Numbered from the stretch's first letter, positions 8,734-18,748 are shown. The stretch: DNA of 64,000 nt from Neisseria zoodegmatis (GCF_900187305.1 NZ_LT906434.1:1178001-1242000), one strand, 5' to 3'. Notes: generated by a model not told the origin, from the sequence alone. Translations and numbers: made by a program.

Positions 8734-10545
8734 TCAATCCTGCTTTTTGAAGTGTTTGCGGCGTTCGTGCTCTTGCAGGTAGCGCTTGCGCAAGCGGATG
8801 GATTGCGGCGTGATTTCCACCAGTTCGTCGTCGTCGATAAACTCGACTGCACTTTCCAAAGTCAGCTTGATCGGCGTGGTCAGGCGCACGGCTTCGTCGG
8901 TGCCGCTGGCGCGCACGTTGGTGAGTTTTTTACCTTTTAAGGGGTTAACCACCAAGTCGTTGTCGCGGCTGTGGATGCCGATAATCATGCCTTCATAGAT
9001 TTTTTCGCCGGGCGATACAAACATACGGCCGCGGTCTTCCAAGTTCCACAATGCGTAAGCCACCGCTTCGCCTTGCTCTTGGGAAATCAACACGCCGTTG
9101 TGGCGGCCGGGCATATCGGGTTTTACCGGTGCGTAATCGTCGAAAACATGGCTCATCAGGCCGACACCGCGGGTTAAGGTCATAAACTCGCCTTGGAAAC
9201 CGATCAGGCCGCGGGCGGGGATGTGGTACTCCAAACGGGTGCGGCCGTTGCCGTCGCTTTCCATATTGGTAAGCTCGCCGCGGCGGCGGCCAAGCTCTTC
9301 CATTACCGCGCCTTGGTTGTCGTCGGGTACGTCAACGGTGAGGTTTTCATACGGCTCGCATTTTTGGCCGTCGATTTCACGGTAAACCACACGCGGTTTG
9401 CCGACGGCCAATTCGTAACCTTCGCGGCGCATGTTTTCCAACAGAATGGTTAAGTGCAGTTCGCCTCGGCCGGATACGCGGAAGATGTCGGCATCTTCGG
9501 TATCTTCCACGCGCAGGGCGACGTTGGTCAGCAATTCTTTTTGCAGACGGTCGCGGATTTGGCGCGAGGTAACGAATTTGCCTTCGGTGCCGGCCAGCGG
9601 AGAGGTGTTCACCATGAAGTCCATGGTTAAGGTCGGCTCGTCCACGCTCAACATGGGCAGGCCTTTAGGATTGTCTTTATCGGTGATGGTTACGCCGATG
9701 CCGATGTCTTCAATACCGGAAATAATCACGATATCGCCGGCTTCCGCTTCTTCCAACGGCACGCGTTCCAAGCCTTTGAAGCCTAAAAGTTGGTTGATGC
9801 GGCCTTGTGCGACCTGTTTTTCGTGGTTCATTACGGCAACCACTTGGCCGGGTTTGATGCGGCCGTTCAAGATGCGGCCGATACCTAAGCGGCCGGTGTA
9901 GTTGTCGTAGTCGAGTTGGGAAATTTGCAATTGCAGGGTTTCGTCTGCGCTGCCGCTAGGGGGCGGGGTGTGTTTGAGGATGGTGTCGAACAACGGGCGC
10001 ATATCTTGGCTTTCGTCGTCTTCTTCCAACTTGGCAAAACCGCTCAAGCCCGAAGCGTAAACGATGGGGAAGTCCAATTGTTCGTCGGTGGCACCGAGGC
10101 TGTCGAACAGCTCGAAGGTTTGGTCGATTACCCAGCTCGGGCGCGCGCTCGGTTTGTCGATTTTGTTGATCACAACAATCGGGCGCAGACCTAACGCCAA
10201 GGCTTTTTTGGTAACGAAGCGGGTTTGCGGCATCGGGCCTTCTTGGGCATCTACCAGCAATACCACGCAATCGACCATGCCTAAGACGCGCTCTACCTCG
10301 CCGCCGAAGTCGGCGTGTCCGGGGGTATCGACGATATTGATGTGGTAGCCTTCGTATTCGATGGCGGTATTTTTGGCAAGAATGGTAATGCCGCGTTCTT
10401 TTTCGATGTCGTTGCTGTCCATCACGCGTTCGTCAACCTGTTGGTTGGCGCGGAAGGTGCCTGATTGGCGCAGGAGCTGGTCTACCAGCGTGGTTTTGCC
10501 GTGGTCGACGTGTGCGATGATGGCGATATTTCTGATTTGTTTCAT
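8734..10545 (-). CDS. typA: ribosome-associated GTPase TypA/BipA
   Basis: Translational GTPase of the EF-G class that binds 70S ribosomes and helps large-subunit assembly and stress growth. The 603-residue protein has all G motifs (AHVDHGKTT at G1, [12 protein letters not shown] at G3, [10 protein letters not shown] at G4), then domains II and III, and the BipA-specific C-terminal domain with [13 protein letters not shown]. Length is normal. It lies alone on the minus strand with AT-rich DNA upstream. Confidence 0.97.
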   Translation of the reverse strand: MKQIRNIAIIAHVDHGKTTLVDQLLRQSGTFRANQQVDERVMDSNDIEKERGITILAKNTAIEYEGYHINIVDTPGHADFGGEVERVLGMVDCVVLLVDAQEGPMPQTRFVTKKALALGLRPIVVINKIDKPSARPSWVIDQTFELFDSLGATDEQLDFPIVYASGLSGFAKLEEDDESQDMRPLFDTILKHTPPPSGSADETLQLQISQLDYDNYTGRLGIGRILNGRIKPGQVVAVMNHEKQVAQGRINQLLGFKGLERVPLEEAEAGDIVIISGIEDIGIGVTITDKDNPKGLPMLSVDEPTLTMDFMVNTSPLAGTEGKFVTSRQIRDRLQKELLTNVALRVEDTEDADIFRVSGRGELHLTILLENMRREGYELAVGKPRVVYREIDGQKCEPYENLTVDVPDDNQGAVMEELGRRRGELTNMESDGNGRTRLEYHIPARGLIGFQGEFMTLTRGVGLMSHVFDDYAPVKPDMPGRHNGVLISQEQGEAVAYALWNLEDRGRMFVSPGEKIYEGMIIGIHSRDNDLVVNPLKGKKLTNVRASGTDEAVRLTTPIKLTLESAVEFIDDDELVEITPQSIRLRKRYLQEHERRKHFKKQD

Positions 10546-11005
10546 GGGTTGATTTACGTCTTATCACTAAAAAATAACCGTGTATTGTAGCACGCTTATC
10601 GGATTCCTCGTGATAATTTGACGGTGGAAATCAAGCAGAAAAGATGAAAATCGAAAAATTTATCAATCGCTAAGATTGATGAAATTAAAAGAAAAATCGG
10701 AACTTGGATTGATATTGGAATAAAAGCTTCAAATGATGCTTTTTTGATTTGTTAATATAAGTTAAAAATGGAAAATAAATATTTTTGTTGCAACAGCTTA
10801 TCAATATTATCAGCAACAAAACTTGAATATAAACAATTAAGTAAATTTTTCGATGCGATTTTCCGGCTCTATAGTTTTTTGATAATTATTTGTATTTTAA
10901 ATAGAAAATTTGTGCAGGGGCTTGTTATTACATACAATTCGATTAAACGCACGGCGCCTGAAATCGAGGGGTTTGCCGGATTGATGAAACAAGAAAGGAC
11001 ACACC
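10546..11005. other. AT-rich intergenic region between divergent typA and bfrA
   Basis: 460 bases, strongly AT-rich from about 10610 to 10900. Likely carries both promoters. GATAATT-like words occur near 10612 and 10880, but I cannot support a defined Fur site. A reading frame across it that runs into bfrA in another frame is not credible. Confidence 0.5.
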
Positions 11006-11470
11006 ATGCAAGGCGACAAAGCTGTTATCGATTATATGAACGAATTATTGGCGGGCGAGCTGGCTGCGCGCGACCAGTATTTTATCCACTCACGCATGTA
11101 TGCCGAATGGGGCTACACCAAACTGTTTGACCGCATCGGTCATGAAATGGAAGACGAAACCCTTCATGCGGAAGCGTTTATCCGCCGTATTTTGATGCTG
11201 GGCGGTACGCCGAACATGATTCCGGCCAAAATCAATGTGGGTGCCGATGTGGTAGAAATGTTGAAAGCCGATTTGAATACCGAATTGGAAGTACAGGCTG
11301 CGCTGAAAAAAGGCGTGAAACTGTGCGAAGAGAAGCAGGATTATGTGACCCGCGATCTGTTGGTGGCTCAACTGAAAGACACCGAAGAAGACCACGCTCA
11401 TTGGTTGGAACAGCAATTGCGCCTGATTGAGCTTTTGGGCATGCAAAACTATCTGCAAAGCCAACTGTAA
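11006..11470 (+). CDS. bfrA: bacterioferritin subunit A (ferroxidase-type, lacks heme Met52)
   Basis: Subunit of the 24-mer iron-storage shell. In the 154 residues the ferroxidase ligands are present: E18, E51, H54, the equivalent of E94, and the late EEDH group. The heme-ligating methionine 52 of E. coli Bfr is a threonine here. AAGAAAGGA precedes the ATG. bfrB follows after 36 bases, so the two are cotranscribed and likely form mixed shells, as described for gonococcal BfrA/BfrB. Confidence 0.95.
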   Translation: MQGDKAVIDYMNELLAGELAARDQYFIHSRMYAEWGYTKLFDRIGHEMEDETLHAEAFIRRILMLGGTPNMIPAKINVGADVVEMLKADLNTELEVQAALKKGVKLCEEKQDYVTRDLLVAQLKDTEEDHAHWLEQQLRLIELLGMQNYLQSQL

Positions 11471-11509
11471 ACGCGGCCTGCCGTTAAACCGAACATAAAG
11501 GAACTGATG

Positions 11510-11983
11510 ATGAAAGGCGATCGTTTAGTTATCCAGAATTTGAATAAAAATCTGGGTTTGCTGCTGGTAACCATCAACCAATATTTCCTGCACGCCCGTA
11601 TTTTGAAAAACTGGGGTTTGGAAGAATTGGGCGGGCATTTCTACAAGCAGTCTATTGTGGAAATGAAAGCGGCAGACGACATTATCGAACGTGTTTTGCT
11701 GCTCGAAGGTTTGCCGAACCTGCAAGATTTGGGCAAACTCTTAATCGGCGAAACGCCCGAAGAAATTTTGGCCTGCGATTTGAAAAAAGAGCAGGAAAAA
11801 CATACTGCTTTGATTGAAGCGATTGCTTTGTGCGAAGAGAAGCAGGATTATGTTTCACGCCAGCTGTTGGAAAAACTGAAAGATATAAACGAAGAGCATA
11901 TCGACTGGCTTGAAACGCAGCAGGAATTGATTGCCGGCATGGGCTTGGCAAACTATCTGCAAACCGGGGCGCAAGAGGACTAA
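11510..11983 (+). CDS. bfrB: bacterioferritin subunit B (heme-type, defective ferroxidase site)
   Basis: Second Bfr subunit, 157 residues from the chosen start. The heme ligand M52 and E51 are present, but ferroxidase ligand E18 is leucine and H54 is alanine. It would bind heme at subunit interfaces while BfrA supplies iron oxidation. Of two adjacent ATG codons (11507, 11510) I take the second, which gives the usual MKGD start and better spacing from AAAGGA. The C-terminus has the family's GLANYLQ. A strong terminator follows. Confidence 0.95.
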   Translation: MKGDRLVIQNLNKNLGLLLVTINQYFLHARILKNWGLEELGGHFYKQSIVEMKAADDIIERVLLLEGLPNLQDLGKLLIGETPEEILACDLKKEQEKHTALIEAIALCEEKQDYVSRQLLEKLKDINEEHIDWLETQQELIAGMGLANYLQTGAQED

Positions 11984-12031
11984 AACACAAACCACTGCCA
12001 AATACAGCAGTCTTTTTGAATACCGGAAAGC

Positions 12032-12065
12032 AAACGGCATACATTTTTTATGTATGCCGTTTTTC
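12032..12065 (+). terminator. Rho-independent terminator behind bfrB
   Basis: AAACGGCATACAT pairs with ATGTATGCCGTTT around a short T-rich loop and runs into a T tract. It contains no DUS, unlike most terminators here. Confidence 0.88.
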
Positions 12066-12126
12066 TTTTGCCGGCCGGGATGTTTTCTACACGGCTTTTG
12101 GGCTTGAAGCTGATACAATAAGGCAC

Positions 12127-12268
12127 GAGACCTTTGCAAAGCTCTAGATGTGGATGCAGTTCAAGGTGTAGCAACACAGCGAGTGCAGACATATCATATA
12201 CAAGGCGAAGCGAGCGGGCAGCGCACAACGCAGAAATGCGCCGCAGATAGGGGTTTTGCAAAGGTCTC
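12127..12268 (+). mobile_element. MITE copy 3 (142 bp, flanked by GGCAC repeats)
   Basis: Same element and orientation as copy 1, with intact inverted ends GAGACCTTTGCAAA. It has clean 5-base direct repeats GGCAC at 12122-12126 and 12269-12273, the best target-site duplication of the three. A short reading frame in it stays open into the next gene and would give that gene a false N-terminus. Confidence 0.87.
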
Positions 12269-12320
12269 GGCACTTGTTGTTTTTAACCGATATATTCACC
12301 GTAAGAGGCCGTCTGAAATC

Positions 12321-13097
12321 ATGAATACACCCGATTGCGCCATACTCGGCATGGGCTATTTAGGCAAAGCGTTGGCAGAAAAACTGTTTGAGCAGGGCAG
12401 CAGTGTGTCGGCGGTGAAAAAAACGCTCACCTCCGACGACATCAATCTGCCTGTGAGCCTGAATACCGTTGATTTGAATGATGAAGCCGTTTTTCAGACG
12501 GCCTTATGGGCAACGTGGGCGGATAAGCCCGTGTGGATTTGCCTGCTGCCGCCTTCGTCGGTGGTGCATTACGCCGAAATGCTGGAAAAATGGCTGGCTT
12601 TGGCCGCGCAGTATGGCGTGAAACATGTGATTTATTCCAGCAGCACCAGCGTGTACGGCGATGCGGCGCGGGTTTGCGACGAACACAGCGCGCTTGATCC
12701 GCAAACCGACAGCGCCAAAAAAGTGTTGGCAGCCGAGCAGGTGTTTTTGAACAGCGGCATTCCCAATATCGACATTTTGCGTTTCGGCGGGCTGTATTCC
12801 GTTGACCGCCATCCTTTAAACAGTTTGCTGAGACGCGGCGGCATCAAAAACGGCGGTCAGCCTGTGAACATTGTGCATAAAGATTTTGCCGTGGCCGCTT
12901 TGCATTTGGCGGCTTGCACGCCCGATGGAGTGCGCATACGCAATATCGTCGAGCCGCGCCATCCGTCGAAACGGGATTTTTATGGCGAAGAAGCGGCAAA
13001 ACTGGGTTTGCCTGCGCCTGATTGTGAAAGCGCCGAGCTTGGCAGCGGCAAGATAGTCAATACCGCGTATGATGATTTTGCCTCAGTGTTTGCGTGA
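12321..13097 (+). CDS. NAD(P)-dependent epimerase/reductase-like protein
   Basis: Soluble Rossmann-fold protein of 258 residues, similar in build to E. coli YeeZ. It starts CAILGMGYLGKALAEKL, the nucleotide-binding turn, and has a YSSSTSVYG segment as in extended short-chain dehydrogenases, but the exact catalytic tyrosine motif is not clear. The substrate is unknown. I start at the ATG after the DUS at 12305; a longer frame from 12150 begins inside the MITE. An AG-DUS complement also lies in the coding sequence near 12494. Confidence 0.78.
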   Translation: MNTPDCAILGMGYLGKALAEKLFEQGSSVSAVKKTLTSDDINLPVSLNTVDLNDEAVFQTALWATWADKPVWICLLPPSSVVHYAEMLEKWLALAAQYGVKHVIYSSSTSVYGDAARVCDEHSALDPQTDSAKKVLAAEQVFLNSGIPNIDILRFGGLYSVDRHPLNSLLRRGGIKNGGQPVNIVHKDFAVAALHLAACTPDGVRIRNIVEPRHPSKRDFYGEEAAKLGLPAPDCESAELGSGKIVNTAYDDFASVFA

Positions 13098-13126
13098 TGC
13101 AGTTTATCAATTGATAGAAGACCTTA

Positions 13127-13165
13127 AGGCCGTCTGAAAAATCGAAAAGCGGTTTCAGACGGTCT
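13127..13165. terminator. imperfect inverted DUS pair
   Basis: AG-DUS at 13127-13138 faces a degenerate arm (ACGGTCT) at 13154-13165, between the reductase-like gene and ubiJ. Confidence 0.55.
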
Positions 13166-13183
13166 CGACAGTGAAAGAAAAAC

Positions 13184-13759
13184 ATGACAGCCTTCCTTCC
13201 GATTATCAACCACCTTATCCAGCAAAACCGCGAAACCCAAGCCGCGCTTGCAGCGTTTGCGGGCAGCACGCTCAGTTTGCGCATGGCGGGCTTGCACATG
13301 CAGGGCACGTTTGACGAACAGGGTTTTTTGAAGCACAGCAACGCCGAAGCCGCTACCGAAATCAGCTTCCGCCAAACGGCCATACAAAAAGTATTGCAGG
13401 GGCAGACGCCCGGAGTGGGGGATGTGGAAATCAGCGGCGACACCGATTTAGGCATGGCTTTGCTGCCGTTGATCGGCAGCCTGCGTTATTACGTCCACGA
13501 TGATTTGAGCCGCTTGTTTGGCGATGCGTTGGCGGGCGGCATCAGTACGCGCGCAGAGCAGGCGGGCAATCTGTTGAAAAAGATGGGCTTGAGCGTGCTG
13601 GAGCAGCTGGGCGAGTTTGCCAGAGAACCGGAATCGCCGGTTGCCGACCGCGAAACGTTGGCAGCATGGTCGCGTGAAGTGGATGCGTTGCGCGACGATG
13701 CGGAAAGGTTGGCCGCGCGGCTGGAAAGGTTCGAAAATCGTCAGAAATCGGCGGAATAG
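13184..13759 (+). CDS. ubiJ: UbiJ-like ubiquinone biosynthesis accessory protein (SCP2 domain)
   Basis: A 191-residue protein with an N-terminal SCP2-like lipid-binding region (about 15-95, including VEISGDTDLGMALLPLIG) and a C-terminal helical coiled region rich in Arg/Glu, the layout of UbiJ/YigP, which helps assemble the soluble ubiquinone-making complex. The LAAFAGSTLSLRMAG and FAREPESPVADRE segments match what I know of neisserial members. ubiE and ubiB are not adjacent here, so the name rests on domain layout alone. Confidence 0.72.
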   Translation: MTAFLPIINHLIQQNRETQAALAAFAGSTLSLRMAGLHMQGTFDEQGFLKHSNAEAATEISFRQTAIQKVLQGQTPGVGDVEISGDTDLGMALLPLIGSLRYYVHDDLSRLFGDALAGGISTRAEQAGNLLKKMGLSVLEQLGEFAREPESPVADRETLAAWSREVDALRDDAERLAARLERFENRQKSAE

Positions 13760-13923
13760 GGCGGGTTTTTGTTTCATATTGATGCAGGCTTCGAAATCTG
13801 TGGACGAGATTGCGAAGCCTGTTTTTTTAATTGCTGTGTTGCTGAAGGCCGTGCACGGGCGGATAGGTAATCCATGCCTTTACATACTGCGGTGAAACAC
13901 AATGACTTTTGATTAAAACCTTG

Positions 13924-13960
13924 AGGCCGTCTGAAATGTTTTTTGTTTTTCAGACGGCCT
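13924..13960. terminator. inverted DUS pair between ubiJ and cysA
   Basis: DUS at 13924-13935 and complement at 13949-13960 between convergent genes. Confidence 0.72.
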
Positions 13961-14030
13961 CAAAGTTTTTTAAGTCTTGGTTGTGTATCTAAATTTTCAG
14001 CAGCTTTAGTCTGTCAATCAACTCAACGGT

Positions 14031-15104
14031 TTAAATCGCAAAATCAATTAACTCGTTTTGAGAGAACACATAAATCTGCTTCGGCACCAGCGCGATATTT
14101 TGTCCGACCGCCAGCCCGAGGCGGACGGCGTCGCTGTCGGCAAAGGTGATGTGTATGTCCCTGCTGTTTTCCGCTACGGTCAGATGGGTGAGTGCGCCGG
14201 CGGAGCGGATGGTGTGGATGCGGCCGTTGAGCATCGGCGTTTCGCTGTCGCCGGCAACCGTCCATTCGTGCGGGCGCACGTAGGCGGTAGCAATCTGTTC
14301 CTGCCATGCACCGGGCAGGTCTAAAGGCCATCTGAAACCGTTGTAATGCCATGCGCCTTTTTCGATGCGGCCTTCGAAGGCGTCGGTTTCGCCGAGAAAT
14401 TCGGTGACGAAGGCGTTTTCGGGCTGGCGGTAGAGGCTTTCGGCGGTGCCGGTCTGCTCGATTCGGCCGTGGTTCATTACGACGATTTCGTCCGATACTT
14501 CAAGGGCTTCTTCTTGGTCGTGGGTAACGAGAATGCTGGTTACGCCGAGTTCGTGGTGGATGTCGCGCAGCCATTTGCGCAGCTCTTTGCGCACTTTGGC
14601 ATCGAGTGCGCCGAAGGGTTCGTCGAGCAGCAGTAGCTTGGGTTCGACTGCCAGCGCGCGGGCGAGGGCGATGCGTTGGCGTTGGCCGCCTGAAAGCTGG
14701 TGCGGATAAGCTTTGGCCAGATGCGAAAGCTGCACGAGTTGCAGTAATTCCTCCACTTTGGCGCGGATTTTTTCTTTGCTCGGGCGTTCGGATTTGGGCA
14801 ATACGGTGAGGCCGAAGGCGATGTTGTCGAACACGTTCATGTGGCGGAACAGGGCGTAGTGTTGGAATACGAAGCCCACTTTGCGCTCGCGCACATGTTT
14901 GCGGGTAACGTCTTGGCCGTCGAACAGAATGCTGCCGCTGTCGGCGTTTTCCAAACCGGCGATGATGCGCAGAAGGGTGGTTTTGCCGCAGCCGGAAGGG
15001 CCGAGCAGCGACACGAGTTTGCCGGTGGGCACGTTGAGGTTGATGTTGTTGAGGGCGTGAAATGAGCCGAAGTGTTTGTTGAGTTTTTGAATGGTGATGC
15101 TCAT
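14031..15104 (-). CDS. cysA: sulfate/thiosulfate ABC transporter ATP-binding protein
   Basis: ATPase of the sulfate/thiosulfate importer, 357 residues. Walker A is GPSGCGKTT, the signature [15 protein letters not shown], and Walker [13 protein letters not shown], followed by the regulatory TOBE-like C-terminus. The frame continues upstream, but the true start is the ATG at 15104, which overlaps the cysW stop by four bases (ATGA), a mark of translational coupling. Last gene of cysT-cysW-cysA. Confidence 0.95.
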   Translation of the reverse strand: MSITIQKLNKHFGSFHALNNINLNVPTGKLVSLLGPSGCGKTTLLRIIAGLENADSGSILFDGQDVTRKHVRERKVGFVFQHYALFRHMNVFDNIAFGLTVLPKSERPSKEKIRAKVEELLQLVQLSHLAKAYPHQLSGGQRQRIALARALAVEPKLLLLDEPFGALDAKVRKELRKWLRDIHHELGVTSILVTHDQEEALEVSDEIVVMNHGRIEQTGTAESLYRQPENAFVTEFLGETDAFEGRIEKGAWHYNGFRWPLDLPGAWQEQIATAYVRPHEWTVAGDSETPMLNGRIHTIRSAGALTHLTVAENSRDIHITFADSDAVRLGLAVGQNIALVPKQIYVFSQNELIDFAI

Positions 15105-15961
15105 GCGGCGTTCCTTTCGGCAGCGGCGAGTTTGCGTTCTTGAATGCGGGTGATGATGTTTTGCACGGCAAGGGTGGCGAGTGCCAGCAATGCCAAAATA
15201 CCGGATAGGGCGAATGCGCCGGTAAAGTTGTATTCGTTGTAGAAAATTTCCACCAGCAGCGGAATGGTATTGGTTTCGCCGCGAATGTGCCCCGAAACCA
15301 CGCTCACCGCGCCGAATTCGCCCATCGCGCGGGCATTGGTGAGAATGATGCCGTAGAGCAGCGCCCATTTGATGTTGGGCAGGGTTACGCGCCAAAACAT
15401 CTGCCAACCGCTTGCGCCGAGAATCAGGGCGGCCTGTTCTTCGCTGTCGCCTTGCGCCTGCATCAGCGGAATCAGTTCGCGGGCAACAAACGGAAAGGTA
15501 ACGAAAAGCGTAGCAAGAATAATGCCGGGAATGGCGAAAATAATTTGAATGCCTTGTGCCTCAAGCCAGCCGCCGAGCGCGGTGTGTGCGCCGAACAGCA
15601 GCACGAACATCAAACCTGCCACCACGGGCGACACCGAAAACGGCAAGTCGAGCAGCGTGGTGAGCAACTGCTTGCCGCGGAAGTTAAAGCGGGTAAGCAG
15701 CCAAGCCATCGCTACGCCCAACACGGCGTTAACCGGCACCACAATCGCGGCGGTAATCAGCGTGAGCTTGATGGCCGACCATGCTTCGGGGTCGGTAATG
15801 GATTGGAGGTATAAATCCCAGCCGCCTTTTAGGGCTTCGTAAAACACGGCGGCCAGCGGCACTACCAGCATCAGCAGCAAAAACGCCAGCGCAACGGCAA
15901 TCAGCGTCAGCCGCAGCCAGCGCGGTTCGGTCAGGTTCGGATTGGGCGGATTGGTTTTCAT
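15101..15961 (-). CDS. cysW: sulfate/thiosulfate ABC transporter permease CysW
   Basis: Inner-membrane permease, 286 residues with about six membrane segments and the EAA-type coupling loop ([22 protein letters not shown]) that contacts CysA. A longer frame reaches 16033, but its first residues (FSDGL) only translate a DUS, so I start at the ATG at 15961. The end overlaps cysA. Confidence 0.93.
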   Translation of the reverse strand: MKTNPPNPNLTEPRWLRLTLIAVALAFLLLMLVVPLAAVFYEALKGGWDLYLQSITDPEAWSAIKLTLITAAIVVPVNAVLGVAMAWLLTRFNFRGKQLLTTLLDLPFSVSPVVAGLMFVLLFGAHTALGGWLEAQGIQIIFAIPGIILATLFVTFPFVARELIPLMQAQGDSEEQAALILGASGWQMFWRVTLPNIKWALLYGIILTNARAMGEFGAVSVVSGHIRGETNTIPLLVEIFYNEYNFTGAFALSGILALLALATLAVQNIITRIQERKLAAAERNAA

Positions 15962-16053
15962 GGTTTTTAGGCTTGGTTTTGATTGATTTTCAAAATGGAT
16001 AAAGAGGCCGTCTGAAAACGAATATCGAAACACGGTTCAGACGGCCCGAATAT

Positions 16054-16890
16054 TCAAACTTTTGCGCCGGCACGTTTGCTCAAAGCCCATTGGCCGATGT
16101 TCAGCAAAAACAGAATCACAAACGAAATCATCAGCATAAACAACGCCACGGCCGATGCGCCCTGCACGTCGAACTGCTCCAGCTTGCCGGTGATGACCAG
16201 CGGCAGAATTTCGGAAACCATCGGGATATTGCCCGCGATAAAAATCACCGAGCCGTATTCGCCGGTTGCCCGCGCAAACATCATGCCTGCGCCGGTGAGC
16301 AGGGCGGGGGCGATTTCGGGCAGCAGCACGCGGCGGAACGTGGTGAAGCGGTTTGCGCCCAGCGTGGCCGCCGCTTCTTCGTATTCGCCCGACAATTCTT
16401 CCAGCACCGGCTGTACTGCCCGCACGATAAACGGCAAGCTCACCACCACCAGCGCAATCCAAATGCCGATGGGTGTGAACGCGATTTTGATGCCCAACGG
16501 TTCAAACCACCGTCCCAGCCAGCCGTTGGGCGCGTACAGCGTGGCCAGCGCAATGCCGGTTACTGCCGTGGGCAGCGCAAACGGCAAATCCACCAGCGCG
16601 TTGGCGATGCTTTTACCGGGAAACTCATAACGCACCAGCACCCACGCCACCAGTGTGCCGAATACGATATTGGTGAGCATGGCGTAAAACGACATCCGCA
16701 AGGTGAGCCATACCGCCGCCAGCACGTTCGGCTCGGAAATGGTTTGCCAAAAAGCCGTCCAACCGATTTCGCCCGCTTTAACGGCCATCATGGCAAACGG
16801 CAGCACCACCAAAAGCGACAGGCACAATACGGTGAGGCCGAGGCTGATTTTGAAACCGGGTAACACGCTGGGGGTTTTGAGCAGAAGCAT
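16054..16890 (-). CDS. cysT: sulfate/thiosulfate ABC transporter permease CysT
   Basis: First permease of the sulfate importer, 278 residues, six predicted membrane helices and the EAA loop (YEEAAATLGANRFTTFRRVLLP). The start at 16890 (MLLLKTPS) avoids an upstream extension made of intergenic DUS sequence (FSDGL). About 90 bases with an imperfect DUS pair separate it from cysW. No periplasmic sulfate-binding protein gene is adjacent, so it must be encoded elsewhere. Confidence 0.93.
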   Translation of the reverse strand: MLLLKTPSVLPGFKISLGLTVLCLSLLVVLPFAMMAVKAGEIGWTAFWQTISEPNVLAAVWLTLRMSFYAMLTNIVFGTLVAWVLVRYEFPGKSIANALVDLPFALPTAVTGIALATLYAPNGWLGRWFEPLGIKIAFTPIGIWIALVVVSLPFIVRAVQPVLEELSGEYEEAAATLGANRFTTFRRVLLPEIAPALLTGAGMMFARATGEYGSVIFIAGNIPMVSEILPLVITGKLEQFDVQGASAVALFMLMISFVILFLLNIGQWALSKRAGAKV

Positions 16891-17184
16891 AGTCGTGGCT
16901 TGATTGCAGTTATCGTATGGTGCAACTTTATACAGGCCGTCTGAAAAAGGGAAAGAATGGTTGGTTTTAATTAAAGATGATTTTGTTATAACCGGCGGCG
17001 GGCGGGGGCGTATGGGTGTGCGGCGTATAGGTTGTTCGGGATTGTTAAACGGCTTGCCCCGCACGGTTAATTGGTTTAAGTTGCAAACGATTTACCGGAT
17101 GCATGTTGATGCCGCCGAATGCGGCGTTTTGCATGGCACGCATTGCCGATCCGGTATCCTAAATCATTGATGGCAGGAAAATTC

Positions 17185-18156
17185 ATGAAAAAAATAATCG
17201 TGGCTTTGATTGCCGCTGCGGTAGTGGCGGGAGGGGTGTATGTTTCGTGCAAAAACGGTTCAGACGGCCTGCCGCAGGGCTTCGCCCAATCCAACGGCCG
17301 TTTGGAGCTGAACCGCTTTGACATTGCCAGCCTGTATCCGGGGCGGGTGCAGGCGGTGTTGGTGGACGAGGGCAGCGAAGTGAAAGAGGGCGACGTATTG
17401 GCCGAGCTTTCTTCCGTAACCAGCAGCAGCCAGCTTGAAGCTGCCAAAGCCCAGAAACAGCGCGCGCAGGAAGCGGTGGCGCGGGCGGATGCCGAAATCA
17501 GGGCTTACGAGCAGCAGCAGAAAGTGGCGCAGATGGAATTGGGCAATGCCCAAAGTTTGAAGCGCGACGAATTGGTGTCGTCGGCAGAAGTAAGCAAACG
17601 GCTGGCCGCGCGCGACGGTGCGGCGGCTTCGGTGAAAGCGGCGCGTGCCGCCCGTGCCGAAGCGGTGGCGGCAGTGGCGGCGGCTCAGGCGCAGATTAAC
17701 CAAGCGGCTTCGGCCAATGACGACATGACCATCCGCAGCCCTAAAGCGGGCAGGGTGGAATACAAAATCGCCGAAACGGGCAGCGTGATTGCCGCAGGCA
17801 GCAAAGTAGTGAGCCTGCTTGATCCGGCTGATGTGTCGATGAACATTTTTCTGCCGAATGCCGAAGCAGGCCGTCTGAAAGTGGGCGGAGAAGCGCGGAT
17901 TGTGCTCGACAACGTGGAGGCCGTGTTCCCCGCCAAAATCAGCTTTATCGCCACCGAAGCCCAATTCACGCCCAAATCGGTGGAAACACAAAACGAGCGC
18001 GAAAAATTGGTGTTCCGCGTGAAACTGAAAATCCCCGCCGACACCGCGCTGAAATATAAAGGTCTGCTCAAAGGCGGCATGACGGGCAACGGCTATGTGC
18101 GTACCGACGACGCGGCCCAATGGCCGTCTGAATTGGCGGTTAAGCTGCCGCAATAA
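17185..18156 (+). CDS. HlyD/YhiI-family periplasmic adaptor (membrane fusion protein)
   Basis: A 323-residue adaptor anchored by an N-terminal hydrophobic segment (MKKIIVALIAAAVVAGGVYV). A biotinyl-lipoyl half (SLYPGRVQAVLVDEGSEVKEGD), a long Ala/Glu/Gln coiled coil (about 70-170), the second lipoyl half and a beta-barrel region follow in order. CAGGAAAA precedes the ATG. An AG-DUS complement is translated as SDGL near residue 26 and another DUS as GRLK near 17869. Such proteins link ABC pumps to TolC; no pump gene is next to it. The RbbA-like protein at 31.6 kb is one candidate partner. Confidence 0.85.
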   Translation: MKKIIVALIAAAVVAGGVYVSCKNGSDGLPQGFAQSNGRLELNRFDIASLYPGRVQAVLVDEGSEVKEGDVLAELSSVTSSSQLEAAKAQKQRAQEAVARADAEIRAYEQQQKVAQMELGNAQSLKRDELVSSAEVSKRLAARDGAAASVKAARAARAEAVAAVAAAQAQINQAASANDDMTIRSPKAGRVEYKIAETGSVIAAGSKVVSLLDPADVSMNIFLPNAEAGRLKVGGEARIVLDNVEAVFPAKISFIATEAQFTPKSVETQNEREKLVFRVKLKIPADTALKYKGLLKGGMTGNGYVRTDDAAQWPSELAVKLPQ

Positions 18157-18224
18157 CGCCGTCCCAATGCCGAAATACAGCAACAAAACGATTCCGTACA
18201 AGCACAGAACAGAAAGGGCATTCC

Positions 18225-18578
18225 ATGACCGACTTGCCGAATCAGGCCGAAGCTCAGGCACGCATCGACCACATTCAGAAACTTTACCGCGAATGGACGG
18301 ATCTGTTCCCCAAACTCGAAGCCGCCCATCAAGACTGGCTGCGCGGCGAAGCCATAATGCGCGAGCTGGCGCAGTTTTACTTTGAAGGCGAATACATGCG
18401 CTACGTTCAAGCGCTTGAAGACGGGCTGGACGTGAACCTGCACACGCAAGGCGAATACAGCATCATGAGCGAAGATGCACTGTGGAACGCTTTTGCCGAA
18501 CAGCAAAACCTCGCTTGGCAGCGGCTGCGTTCGGCTGTGGCGGTGTTGGACAGGGACGGCGGGAATGAGGCCGTCTGA
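18225..18578 (+). CDS. DUF4298-type small protein
   Basis: A 117-residue soluble, acidic, helical protein of unknown function. The YFEGEYMRYV segment and the C-terminal SEDALWNAF motif are what I associate with DUF4298. It follows the HlyD-type gene by 68 bases on the same strand with AGAAAGGG-like sequence before the ATG, so cotranscription is plausible. The stop codon is formed within an AG-DUS, which is followed at once by a TG-type DUS. Confidence 0.7.
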   Translation: MTDLPNQAEAQARIDHIQKLYREWTDLFPKLEAAHQDWLRGEAIMRELAQFYFEGEYMRYVQALEDGLDVNLHTQGEYSIMSEDALWNAFAEQQNLAWQRLRSAVAVLDRDGGNEAV

Positions 18579-18584
18579 AAACCA

Positions 18585-18616
18585 TGCCTGTCTGAAAGCT
18601 GTTTTCAGGCAGGTAT
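18585..18616 (+). terminator. stem-loop built on a TG-dialect DUS
   Basis: TGCCTGTCTGAA at 18585-18596 pairs partly with TTCAGGCAGG downstream and is followed by TATTTTT. It is the leftmost TG-dialect DUS in the window. Confidence 0.65.
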
Positions 18617-18664
18617 TTTTATGCTGTGAACCATCGCATAGACAACATAAAAATATTTTGAAAT

Positions 18665-18683
18665 ATAAATGATAATAATTTTT
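18665..18683 (+). promoter_or_regulatory. candidate Fur box before the TonB-dependent receptor
   Basis: ATAAATGATAATAATTTTT matches about 13 of 19 positions of the classical Fur consensus, in very AT-rich DNA about 65 bases before the receptor gene. The fit is moderate. Confidence 0.45.
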
Positions 18684-18748
18684 AAATGTATTAACATAAT
18701 AAAATTCTTGAACCGATATTATTTTTATAGGTAACAGGATATTTTGAG

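Noticed and set aside
10768..11130. 120-residue frame before bfrA
   Set aside because: Lies in AT-rich promoter DNA, overlaps bfrA in another frame and has no family resemblance.
12150..12320. N-terminal extension of the reductase-like gene
   Set aside because: This part is MITE sequence; the Rossmann motif begins right after the ATG at 12321.
15105..15407. Extension of cysA upstream
   Set aside because: Overlaps cysW fully and has no homology; the ATGA overlap marks the true start.
16891..17064. Extension of cysT upstream
   Set aside because: Translates a DUS and low-complexity intergenic bases before the real membrane domain.
17260..18261. 333-residue minus-strand frame
   Set aside because: Shadow of the HlyD-type gene.
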